The notes beneath the pieces were generated by a model that saw only the letters and a program-made list of their open reading frames with translations, searched no databases and had not been told where the DNA came from. Shown here piece after piece: positions 6,682-14,356 of a stretch of 14,356 nucleotides of DNA. Source of the stretch: Chloroflexota bacterium (GTDB lineage Bacteria > Chloroflexota > Limnocylindria > Limnocylindrales > CSP1-4). The position numbers and the translations under genes are program-made. How positions within the stretch are numbered: the stretch's first letter is position 1; the number at the start of each line of letters is the position of its first letter. Location of the stretch: contig JAJYGK010000061.1 of the NCBI GenBank assembly GCA_021790715.1, forward strand, positions 1 through 14,356, read 5' to 3'.

Positions 6682-7566
6682 TCACTCCCCATCGACTGGC
6701 ATCGTGCCGCGCACGACGGCATCGCACACGCGGGCGACGCGCACGTTCGGCAACACGTCGTGCACCCGCACCATGTCCACGCCGGCCGCGATCCCGAGCG
6801 CCGTGGTGGCCAGCGTCCCCTCGAGCCGTTCGTCCGGCGGGGCCCCGCCCAGGAGGCGGCCGATCGTCGACTTCCGGCTCGTGCCGAGCAGGATCGGGCG
6901 GCCGAGCGCCCCGAGGGCGGCGAGATGCCGGAGCAGGACGAGGTTGTGCTCCATCGTCTTGCCGAACCCGATCCCGGGATCGAGCACGATCGACTCCGGG
7001 TCGAGCCCCGCGGCGACCGCGCGGTCCAGGGCGCCGCGCAGGTCGCGGGTCACCTCGGCGACCACGTCCGCGTAGCGCGCCTCCGCGCGGTTGTGCATCA
7101 GCACGTACGGCACGCGGCGCGCGGCGGCGAGGCGGGGCAGGGCGTCGGTCGGCCCGGTGCCCCAGACGTCGTTGATGCAGTCGGCACCGGCATCCAGGGC
7201 CCCTGCCGCGACCTCCGGCTTCGTCGTGTCGATGCTGAGCGGGGCGTCGGGAAGCGCCGCCCGGATCGCCCGGATGACCGGCAGGACGCGTGCCAGCTCC
7301 TCATCCGTGCCGACCGCGGCGTGGCCCGGCCTCGTCGACTCGCCGCCCACGTCGAGCATGTCGGCCCCCTCGGCGACCATCCGGCGCGCCCGCTCGACGG
7401 CCGCCCCGATCGCCCGGTCTCGCGCTGCTCCGGGCGCGTCCCGGAGGAGCCCGTCGCCGCTGAAGGAGTCCGGCGTCACGTTGACGATCCCCATCACGTA
7501 CGTGCGCGTCCCCCAGGCGAACGTCGTGCCGCGGATCCGCAGGTCGCCGCGGCCGCGCGCGATCAT
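6682..7566 (-). CDS. folP: Dihydropteroate synthase
   Basis: This 294-residue cytoplasmic TIM-barrel enzyme joins p-aminobenzoate to hydroxymethyl-dihydropterin pyrophosphate, the step blocked by sulfonamides. Family motifs appear in order: MGIVNVTPDSFSGDG (25-39), DVGGESTRPG, SIDTTKPEVA, INDVWG, the MHN turn, DPGIGFGKTMEHN, LLGTSRKSTIG and the closing RVHDV. All pterin-loop and phosphate-binding elements look intact. The frame is open far upstream into folC sequence, but DHPS similarity begins only at the ATG at 7566. That ATG has GCGAGG about 8 bases before it. It lies 43 bases after folC and 51 before folB on the same strand, so one transcript is likely. Confidence 0.96.
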   Translation of the reverse strand: MIARGRGDLRIRGTTFAWGTRTYVMGIVNVTPDSFSGDGLLRDAPGAARDRAIGAAVERARRMVAEGADMLDVGGESTRPGHAAVGTDEELARVLPVIRAIRAALPDAPLSIDTTKPEVAAGALDAGADCINDVWGTGPTDALPRLAAARRVPYVLMHNRAEARYADVVAEVTRDLRGALDRAVAAGLDPESIVLDPGIGFGKTMEHNLVLLRHLAALGALGRPILLGTSRKSTIGRLLGGAPPDERLEGTLATTALGIAAGVDMVRVHDVLPNVRVARVCDAVVRGTMPVDGE

Positions 7567-7609
7567 CGCGCGACCTCGCCCCGGGGGCCGCGCCGGACGG
7601 GTCCTCTCC

Positions 7610-8965
7610 TCATCGCACGAGCCCCCTCCGCTGCAGTGCTCCCCGCATGGCGCCCACCAGGTACAGGGACCCGGCGACGATGACGGGCCCGCCCTCCGCG
7701 GCGGCGCGCCCGAGCGCGGCGTCGAACGCCTCGATGGGATCGTCGATCGCCGCCGACGGCTCGAGGGCCCGCGGCCCGCCGCCGGCCCGTCGGGCATCGT
7801 CGAACCGGGACGCCAGGACGGGCGCGGCAAGGCCGCGCTCCCCGACCCGCGTCGCGACGAGCCTCGCGCCGCGCAGCACCGGATCCGCGGCCAGGGCCTC
7901 CAGCATGGAAGTGACGTCCTTGTCGCGCATGATCGCGAGCACGAGCGTGGGAGTGCCGCCGGCCAGCGACGGGCGCAGCTCGCCGAGCGCATCCAGCAGG
8001 ACGCGGATCCCGTCCGGGTTGTGGGCGCCGTCGAGCAGGACGTCGACGGGAGGCCGTCCGGCCGCCGGTACCTCCACCAGCTCGAGCCTGCCGGGCCAGG
8101 TGGCGCGTTCCATGCCGGCCCGCCTCGCCCCGGGCCCCACCGTCGCGATCCCCGCCGCCTCCAGCTCGTCGACGATCGCCAGCGCCACCGCCGCGTTGCG
8201 GGCCTGGTGGCGGCCGAGGAGCCGCATGCCGACCTCGCCGACGCCGGGGACCTCGACCCGCAGCCCGTCGCGATCCATGCCCAGCACGGGCAGGGACCCG
8301 ACCTCGCGCAGCGGGATGCCCAGCCGCCCGGCGCGCCGGCGGACGACGGAGAGCGCATCACCGGTCGCCCCCGTCACCGCCCGGTCGCCGCGCTTCAGGA
8401 TGGCCGCCTTCTCCCTCGCGATGGCCGGGATCGTCGAGCCGAGGACCTCCGCGTGGTCCATCGCCACGTTCGTCACGGCCGCCACCCCGCCGTCCCAGGC
8501 GTTGGTCGCATCGAGCCGGCCCCCCAGTCCCACCTCGACCACCGCCACGTCCACGCCGCGCGCCGCGAACCACGCGAAGGCGGCCGCCGTCACGACCTCG
8601 AACTCCGTCGGGGGGCCCAGCCGCCGGGGGACGCGCTCGGCCACATCGAGGACGCGGCCGAGGAGCCCGCCCATGTCGTCGGGCGCGATCGGCTCGCCGT
8701 CGACGACGATGCGCTCCCGGTACTCCACGAGGTGCGGCTTGGGCGTCTGGCCGACGCGGTGGCCCGCGGCGAGCAGCATCGCGCCGCACAGCGCCTGGAC
8801 ACTGCCCTTCCCGTTCGTGCCGGCGATGAGCGCGCCGCGCATCCCGGCCTGCGGATCCCCGAGGGCGGCGAGCAGGGCCCGGATCCGCCCCAGCCCGAGG
8901 TGGATTCCGAACCTGCCGCGCGCGGCGAGCGCCGCGACCGCCTCCGGGTATGCCGGCGGCGGCAC
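7610..8965 (-). CDS. folC: Folylpolyglutamate synthase / dihydrofolate synthase
   Basis: This 451-residue ATP-dependent ligase adds glutamate to dihydropteroate and/or to folates. The N-terminus AYPEAVAALAARGRFGIHLG is the family opening, followed by the P-loop AGTNGKGS (48-55). Then come TPKPHLVEYRERI, TEFEVVTAAAF, the GLGGRLDATN motif (about 145-154), VAMDHAEVLG and EKAAIL. The C-terminal domain has LLGRHQARNAAVA and DGAHNPDG (about 311-318). Length and motifs are normal. As the only folC here, next to folP, it is probably bifunctional, which is inference. The start is ambiguous. GTG 8965 lies 11 bases after the upstream gene, but its AGGAG is too close to serve as a Shine-Dalgarno sequence. 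A TTG at 8980-8978 overlaps the upstream stop as TTGA and would add five residues with translational coupling. Confidence 0.94.
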   Translation of the reverse strand: MPPPAYPEAVAALAARGRFGIHLGLGRIRALLAALGDPQAGMRGALIAGTNGKGSVQALCGAMLLAAGHRVGQTPKPHLVEYRERIVVDGEPIAPDDMGGLLGRVLDVAERVPRRLGPPTEFEVVTAAAFAWFAARGVDVAVVEVGLGGRLDATNAWDGGVAAVTNVAMDHAEVLGSTIPAIAREKAAILKRGDRAVTGATGDALSVVRRRAGRLGIPLREVGSLPVLGMDRDGLRVEVPGVGEVGMRLLGRHQARNAAVALAIVDELEAAGIATVGPGARRAGMERATWPGRLELVEVPAAGRPPVDVLLDGAHNPDGIRVLLDALGELRPSLAGGTPTLVLAIMRDKDVTSMLEALAADPVLRGARLVATRVGERGLAAPVLASRFDDARRAGGGPRALEPSAAIDDPIEAFDAALGRAAAEGGPVIVAGSLYLVGAMRGALQRRGLVR

Positions 8966-8976
8966 CTCCTGCCCGC

Positions 8977-9399
8977 TCAATCCCGCCGCGTCAGCTCGTC
9001 CTCGTAGAAGACGCACTGGTTGAACCGTGCCGCCAGGCAGACGTCGGCGACGTAGCCCTGCTCGAGATGGACGCCGCCGCGCAGCTGGCACCGCGAGATC
9101 GTCGTCTCCTGCCGTGACAGCGCCTTCAGGAGGTGCGGGGCGTGGACGGGCAGCGCGCCGTGCGTCCCGGTCATGTAGAAGTGCGGGCAGACGTTGCGCC
9201 GGATGTTGGCGATCCCCACGCGCCTCGCGTCCGGGACCGGGACCGGGGCCGGCGGGGCGCCCGAGGGTCGCGGGCCCGTCGGAACGAAGACGCGGGTCCG
9301 CGGCCGCGTGCCCAGCGACCCGACGCGGCCGGCGGGCCACGCGGGGGCGTCGGGTTGTCGCGTCAGCGGTGGCGCGGGCCTGCGCGCCGGTCTCTCCAC
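8977..9399 (-). CDS. Small hypothetical protein with conserved-looking four-cysteine C-terminus
   Basis: I do not recognise a named family. The product is 140 residues, with a Pro/Arg-rich, low-complexity first half (1 to about 55) and a more ordered second half beginning near VGIANIRRNVCPHFYMTG. Four cysteines (C71, C104, C121, C129) are spaced C-x32-C-x16-C-x7-C and embedded in CPHFY, SRCQL, VADVCL and QCVFYEDE. This pattern suggests a zinc or iron-sulfur site, which is inference. There is no TM segment or signal peptide. The GTG at 9399 has AGGAG 5 bases upstream. A longer reading to 9540 has no such site and would cross the divergent promoter region. The gene is first in the folate cluster and its stop nearly touches folC, so it is probably co-transcribed and may be translationally coupled to folC. 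Confidence 0.72.
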   Translation of the reverse strand: MERPARRPAPPLTRQPDAPAWPAGRVGSLGTRPRTRVFVPTGPRPSGAPPAPVPVPDARRVGIANIRRNVCPHFYMTGTHGALPVHAPHLLKALSRQETTISRCQLRGGVHLEQGYVADVCLAARFNQCVFYEDELTRRD

Positions 9400-9401
9400 A
9401 T

Positions 9402-9409
9402 CCTCTCCT
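9402..9409 (-). promoter_or_regulatory. Ribosome binding site of the four-cysteine gene
   Basis: AGGAGAGG on the minus strand places AGGAG 5 bases before the GTG at 9399. It is the main reason to prefer the 140-residue start over the longer frame. Confidence 0.65.
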
Positions 9410-9430
9410 GGCTGGCCGCTCCCGCGCCCT

Positions 9431-9436
9431 AGCGTA
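9431..9436 (-). promoter_or_regulatory. Putative -10 of the four-cysteine/folC/folP/folB operon
   Basis: TACGCT preceded directly by TG on the minus strand resembles the TGTACGAT found before the response-regulator gene. A start near 9424 would leave a leader of about 25 bases that includes the ribosome binding site at 9402-9409. No clear -35 is seen; the 16-bp tandem repeat at 9455-9486 lies where it would be. Confidence 0.4.
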
Positions 9437-9454
9437 CACCAGCCGCGGTCCGAC

Positions 9455-9486
9455 CCGACGACGGTACCTCCCGACGGCGGTACTCC
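9455..9486. repeat. Imperfect 16-bp tandem repeat upstream of the folate operon
   Basis: Two head-to-tail copies, 9455-9471 and 9471-9486, read CCGACGACGGTACCTCC and CCGACGGCGGTACTCC. They differ by one substitution and one extra base. The period is about one and a half helical turns. The pair covers the expected -35 region of the minus-strand promoter, so a regulator site is possible. Confidence 0.45.
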
Positions 9487-9525
9487 GGTCACGGCCGCGC
9501 GATCGTGGCCACGGCCGTGACCGGA
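9484..9525. promoter_or_regulatory. 14-bp perfect inverted repeat in the divergent promoter region
   Basis: TCCGGTCACGGCCG at 9484-9497 is the exact reverse complement of CGGCCGTGACCGGA at 9512-9525, with a 14-base spacer. The octamer CACGGCCG also recurs as a direct repeat at 9490 and 9510, 20 bases apart. The centre is about 60 bases before the expected start of the plus-strand gene at 9566. That is a position typical of activator sites, and the repeat lies upstream of the folate-cluster promoter. It is far longer than chance stems nearby. It could be an operator; a hairpin in RNA is less likely because neither predicted transcript crosses it. Confidence 0.55.
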
Positions 9526-9549
9526 CGTGGGACCGCGCACCCGCGCGCG

Positions 9550-9558
9550 TGCGAGAAT
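9550..9558 (+). promoter_or_regulatory. Putative extended -10 before the Ig-like protein gene
   Basis: TGC followed by GAGAAT (four of six matches to TATAAT) ends 7 bases before the ATG at 9566. No good Shine-Dalgarno sequence is present, so a leaderless transcript is suggested, as for the response-regulator gene. GAGA at 9553-9556 could instead be a weak ribosome binding site. Confidence 0.35.
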
Positions 9559-9565
9559 CGATCCG

Positions 9566-10753
9566 ATGGCCGATCGACCGAACCGGGCGAGACCGCTGGC
9601 GCGCCAGCCGCGACGCGCGCAACCCCAGGTCGTCCGCCGCGCGCCCGTCAGCGGTCGCTACCGGTCGCCCTCGCCCCCCTCGATCAGGCGCCCACCGGGC
9701 ACGGGATCCGGGCTGCCGTGGCCCGCGCATCTGCTCCTCGGCGTCGCCGTCCTGGCGCTCGGCGCGGCCGTGCTGCTCGTCGCGTCGGGGATGCTGGGCG
9801 GGTTCGTGGCCGGCTTCGGACACGCGATGGGGGACATGTTCGGCTCCATCGCCGGCCCGGGCGCAACGGCGACCCCGATCCCGCCGTCCCGGCCGGACCC
9901 GCCGCATCTCGTCACACCCGCGAACGCGTACACGAACCAGCCCGCCTTCGACGTCAGCGGGTACGCACCGGCGTCGGAGGTGGGCAGCCAGTATTCGGTC
10001 CGGATCTACGTGAACGGCCAGGCGGCCGGCGAGCAGCAGATGGGCCCGACTGCCGACTTCACCGTGCCCGCCGTCCCGATCCCGCTCGGCCGCTCGTCGG
10101 TCACCGCGACGATCGTGGGGCCGGGCGGCGAGAGCCAGCAGAGCGCGCCGGTCAGCGTCGTGTTCGACAACGTCCCGCCGGCGATCATCCTGAACGCACC
10201 CACGGACGGCACCGTGGTGACCGGCGGGAGCGTCACCGTCGCGGGCCGGACGCAGGTGGGCGCAACCGTCACGGTGAGGAACGACACCACCGGGCAGACG
10301 GCCACGCGGGCGGCGACGAAGGGCGATTTCTCGATCTCGGTCCCGGTGGGGGCCGGCACGAACCGCCTGACGATCACGGCCACCGACCAGGCTGGGAACA
10401 TCTCGACGAAGACCCTCTCCGTGGTCGGCGGCACCGGGCGGACCACGCTCAGCCTCCACCTGTCGAACGCACGAATCGCCCTGGCGACCCTGCCGAAGTC
10501 GATCTCGATGTCGGTGACCGTGCTCGACCAGCAGGGCGCACCGGTCAAGGACGCCCAGGCCGGCTTCACGCTGCAGGTGCCCGGCCTCGCACCGGTCACG
10601 TTCGACGCGACGACCGGCGCGGATGGACGCGCGACCTGGACGACGACGCTGCCGAAGGAGGGCGTCGTGACCGGCAACGCGCTGGTGACCGTGCTCGTGA
10701 CGCTGCCTGACGGCAGCCAGCTGACGAAGACCGCCAGCTTCGCGATCGTCTGA
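9566..10753 (+). CDS. Single-pass membrane protein with bacterial Ig-like extracellular domains
   Basis: This 395-residue protein has an Arg/Pro-rich cytoplasmic N-terminus (1-50), one TM segment (about 54-75) and an extracellular remainder. An Ig-like domain (about 110-205) begins at LVTPANAYTNQPAFDVSGYAP. A second (about 206-292) has the shape seen in bacterial Ig-like domains, with IILNAPTDGTVV, a VTVAGRTQVGATVTV strand pair and LTITATDQAGN. The last (about 293-395) resembles an invasin-type Big_1 domain, with VTVLDQQGAPVKDAQAGFTL and TTGADGRATWTTTLP. No enzyme motif, cell-wall sorting signal or cysteine is seen. A surface adhesion or scaffold role is inference. The ATG at 9566 is preferred over an in-frame GTG at 9527, which would fall just past the inverted repeat. 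The gene is a single unit between divergent and convergent neighbours. Confidence 0.85.
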   Translation: MADRPNRARPLARQPRRAQPQVVRRAPVSGRYRSPSPPSIRRPPGTGSGLPWPAHLLLGVAVLALGAAVLLVASGMLGGFVAGFGHAMGDMFGSIAGPGATATPIPPSRPDPPHLVTPANAYTNQPAFDVSGYAPASEVGSQYSVRIYVNGQAAGEQQMGPTADFTVPAVPIPLGRSSVTATIVGPGGESQQSAPVSVVFDNVPPAIILNAPTDGTVVTGGSVTVAGRTQVGATVTVRNDTTGQTATRAATKGDFSISVPVGAGTNRLTITATDQAGNISTKTLSVVGGTGRTTLSLHLSNARIALATLPKSISMSVTVLDQQGAPVKDAQAGFTLQVPGLAPVTFDATTGADGRATWTTTLPKEGVVTGNALVTVLVTLPDGSQLTKTASFAIV

Positions 10754-10794
10754 ACGACCGACCCTGGTGCCGCCCCGACCGGGAGCCGGTCCGA

Positions 10795-10824
10795 CGGCCG
10801 GGGGCGCTCCGCGCGCCCCGGCCG
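10795..10824. terminator. Hairpin between the Ig-like gene and the Ser/Thr kinase
   Basis: Bases 10795-10807 pair with 10813-10824 over 12 GC pairs, with a single bulged G in the left arm and a 5-base loop. It sits in the 87-base gap between converging genes and is the likely shared terminator. No T-run follows. Confidence 0.65.
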
Positions 10825-10840
10825 CGGCGCGCGGCCGGGA

Positions 10841-12691
<1,851 letters not shown>

Positions 12692-12715
12692 GGTGCTCCT
12701 CGCAGGGGCCAGGCC

Positions 12716-13597
12716 TTACTCCCCCAGGTCCAGGCCGGCCAGGTAGCTCCGGAATTCGGGACCGACGTCCGGGCGCTGGAGCGCAAGCTCCACCGATGCC
12801 TTCAGCCAGCCCATGGTCGTGCCGGCATCGTACCGCACGCCGTCGAACGCGTAGCCGTAGACATCCTGCTCGGCCATCAGCGCCTGGATCGCGTCGGTGA
12901 GCTGGATCTCGCCGCCGGCGCCACCCTGCGTCTGCTCGAGCTTGTCGAAGATCTTGGGGGTCAGGACGTAGCGGCCGATGACGGCCAGGTTCGAGGGGGC
13001 GCTGCCCGGCTCCGGCTTCTCGACCAGGCCGCGCAGCCTGAACAGGCGGGGATCGCCGGTCGCCGCCGCGTCGTCCACGTCGATCATGCCGTATCGCCGC
13101 GTCTCCTCCGGCGGCACCTCCATGACCGCGACGACCGAGGCGTGGGTGCGCTCGTACGCGTCGATCAGCTGGCCGATGCACGGTTCGTCGCCGGTCACCA
13201 CGTCGTCGGAGAGGATCACGGCGAAGGGCTCGTGGCCCACGAGCTCCTTGGCGACCAGGACGGCGTGCCCCAGGCCGAGCTGCTCCTTCTGCCGGACATA
13301 GCTGATCGTGGCCAGGTCGCCGATGTGGCGCACCCGGCGGAGCATGTCGATGTCGCCCTTCTGCTCGAGGTGGTGCTCGAGCTCGTACGAGATGTCGAAG
13401 TGGTCCTCGATCGCCCGCTTCTGGCTGCTGGTGACGATGATCACCTGCTCGATGCCCGCGGCGACGGCCTCCTCGACCGCGTACTGGATCACCGGCTTGT
13501 CGACGAGCGGAAGCATCTCCTTGGGCTGCGCCTTGGTAGCGGGCAGGAACCGCGTGCCCCAGCCCGCGGCGGGGAAGACTGCCTTGCGAACGCGCAT
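12716..13597 (-). CDS. galU: UTP--glucose-1-phosphate uridylyltransferase
   Basis: This 293-residue cytoplasmic enzyme makes UDP-glucose from UTP and glucose-1-phosphate, feeding envelope polysaccharide and glycolipid synthesis. The nucleotide-binding start is KAVFPAAGWGTRFLPATKAQ, then PKEMLPLVDKPVIQYAVEEA, as in bacterial GalU. The ILSDD motif holds the metal-binding aspartate. Further on are YGMIDVD, LVEKPEPG with K194, the YVLTPKIFDKLE helix, GGEIQLTDAI and RYDAGTTMGWLKA. Length and motifs are normal. The ATG has a GGGAG element about 6 bases upstream and a TATACT box about 70 bases upstream. It is followed after 24 bases by the PASTA kinase, so the pair probably shares one promoter. Confidence 0.96.
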   Translation of the reverse strand: MRVRKAVFPAAGWGTRFLPATKAQPKEMLPLVDKPVIQYAVEEAVAAGIEQVIIVTSSQKRAIEDHFDISYELEHHLEQKGDIDMLRRVRHIGDLATISYVRQKEQLGLGHAVLVAKELVGHEPFAVILSDDVVTGDEPCIGQLIDAYERTHASVVAVMEVPPEETRRYGMIDVDDAAATGDPRLFRLRGLVEKPEPGSAPSNLAVIGRYVLTPKIFDKLEQTQGGAGGEIQLTDAIQALMAEQDVYGYAFDGVRYDAGTTMGWLKASVELALQRPDVGPEFRSYLAGLDLGE

Positions 13598-13664
13598 GGA
13601 ACTCCCGGTGAGGTGTCGTCAGGCGCCGGCGTACGAGGACAGGTGACGGGCCGGCACGCAGGCC

Positions 13665-13670
13665 AGTATA
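13665..13670 (-). promoter_or_regulatory. Putative -10 of the galU-kinase operon
   Basis: On the minus strand TATACT matches five of six bases of the consensus and stands out in this GC-rich setting. The start would be near 13658, giving a leader of about 60 bases before the galU ATG. No clear -35 is seen. It lies in the 131-base gap after the upstream membrane-protein gene. Confidence 0.55.
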
Positions 13671-13728
13671 CCGGCGCCCCCCGTGCCGGAGCCCGTCCGG
13701 GTCTGGCGCGGTCCGCGAGCCGGCGGCG

Positions 13729-14356
13729 TCAGTGGGCCGTCCCGGCCGCCTCGCCGGCGCCGCCGCGCGGCTCGCTCGCCGACACGTGCTCGGAGCGTCC
13801 GTGCAGCAGCACGATCCCCGTGAACGGCACACGGAGGTCGGCGAAGACCTCGATGGAGGCCAGGAATCCCGCGAAGATGAACACGACCGCGAGGAAGTGG
13901 CCGAGCTCGCGGAGCGAGGTGTTGCCGAAGACGCTCGCGCTGTCGGTGACCGTCGGGATGAAGGCCCCGATCGCGATCAGGATGGTCGATGGGACACGGC
14001 TGTGGAGCCGCCCCGTCACGAGCGCGCGGGCGGCGCCCGGGATCGACGCGACGAGGTTCACGGCCACGGCCACCGGTGCGATCAGCAGGTTGCGCACGAA
14101 GCTCGCGGCAGGCTGCCCGGACTCGAGCGTGTACGCGATCACGCGGTGCTTCGGCATGAACACGTACGTCGAGAAGATGGCGCCGAACAGCAGCGAGAAC
14201 GCGCCGGTGACGTTCATGTACGGCGTCAGGAGGCGGAGCGTCCCGGGCAGCAGGTTGAACAGCGGCTGGCCCGTTGCCGGATCGAGCTGGTAGCCGGGCG
14301 CCGCGAGCCTGGCGGTGAGCATCAGGACGAGACTGAGCAGCGTGGCGCCCACCACG
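13729..14356 (-). CDS. Multi-pass membrane protein of unknown function, 5' end cut by window edge
   Basis: The frame enters from the window edge and ends at a stop at 13729, leaving at least 208 residues. I do not recognise the family. Five hydrophobic segments are visible, numbered from the first residue present: about 3-18 (GATLLSLVLMLTARLA), 44-66 (centred on TGAFSLLFGAIFSTYVFM), 84-105, 123-143 and 150-172. A GYQLDPATGQP loop after the first segment looks extracytoplasmic. The C-terminal 30 residues are hydrophilic with a Gly/Ala-rich end. A GTG at 14355 is the first possible start visible, but the true start is probably outside. No transporter or enzyme signature is evident. It is on the same strand as galU with 131 bases and a candidate promoter between, so it need not be in the same operon. 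Confidence 0.8.
   Translation of the reverse strand, partial: VVGATLLSLVLMLTARLAAPGYQLDPATGQPLFNLLPGTLRLLTPYMNVTGAFSLLFGAIFSTYVFMPKHRVIAYTLESGQPAASFVRNLLIAPVAVAVNLVASIPGAARALVTGRLHSRVPSTILIAIGAFIPTVTDSASVFGNTSLRELGHFLAVVFIFAGFLASIEVFADLRVPFTGIVLLHGRSEHVSASEPRGGAGEAAGTAH

Noticed and set aside
6301..7683. Plus-strand frame of 460 codons across folB and folP
   Set aside because: His/Arg/Pro-rich shadow of the folate genes with no recognisable motif.
7567..8361. In-frame extension of folP into a 559-residue protein
   Set aside because: The added part reads folC DNA in the wrong frame. The DHPS start at 7566 has a ribosome binding site and the family N-terminus.
7091..9007. Plus-strand frame of 638 codons opposite folP and folC
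   Set aside because: No domains and unusual composition; the minus-strand folP and folC motifs explain this DNA.
8980..10459. In-frame upstream extension of folC to a 949-residue fusion
   Set aside because: The extension is antisense to the Ig-like protein and overlaps the four-cysteine gene in another frame. FolC similarity begins only near 8965.

Overview
The window is a gene-dense, very GC-rich bacterial chromosome segment. It carries twelve genes plus one at each edge that runs off the window. Many starts are GTG, intergenic gaps are short, and at least one gene looks leaderless. It encodes a stand-alone LigC-type ATP-dependent DNA ligase, a CTC-form ribosomal protein bL25, a PASTA Ser/Thr kinase and a DUF5946 protein. 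Together these suggest a high-GC Gram-positive-like lineage, most plausibly Chloroflexota (Limnocylindria-like) and otherwise Actinomycetota. This placement is an inference from gene content; there is no rRNA in the window. No tRNA, rRNA, CRISPR array, transposon or phage gene was seen, and no gene-free stretch exceeds about 170 bases.

Layout, left to right. (1) Minus strand, 1-2174: bL25 (rplY/ctc), then ligC, then a DUF5946 gene whose 5' end overlaps the end of ligC and whose 3' end lies outside the window. (2) Plus strand, 2314-6113: an OmpR-type response regulator, an overlapping HAMP histidine kinase and a membrane-anchored HtrA-type serine protease. This is the MprA-MprB-PepD gene order known from mycobacteria and reads as an envelope-stress module. 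It starts from a divergent promoter region shared with bL25 and ends at a strong hairpin (6185-6218). (3) Minus strand, 6265-9399: a folate cluster. Its transcription order is a small four-cysteine protein, folC, folP, folB. (4) Plus strand, 9566-10753: a single-pass membrane protein with Ig-like extracellular domains. It is divergent from the folate cluster across a region with a 14-bp perfect inverted repeat and a 16-bp tandem repeat. (5) Minus strand, 10841-14356: galU and a PASTA-domain Ser/Thr kinase as a two-gene operon (24 bp gap), preceded upstream by a multi-pass membrane protein that is cut by the window edge.

Functional themes are envelope sensing and stress (two-component system, HtrA, PASTA kinase, GalU, Ig-like surface protein) and housekeeping metabolism (folate synthesis, bL25, ligase). 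No clearly new multi-gene system is present. The least explained items are the four-cysteine protein leading the folate cluster, the DUF5946 gene nested onto ligC, and the repeat-rich divergent control region at 9400-9565.
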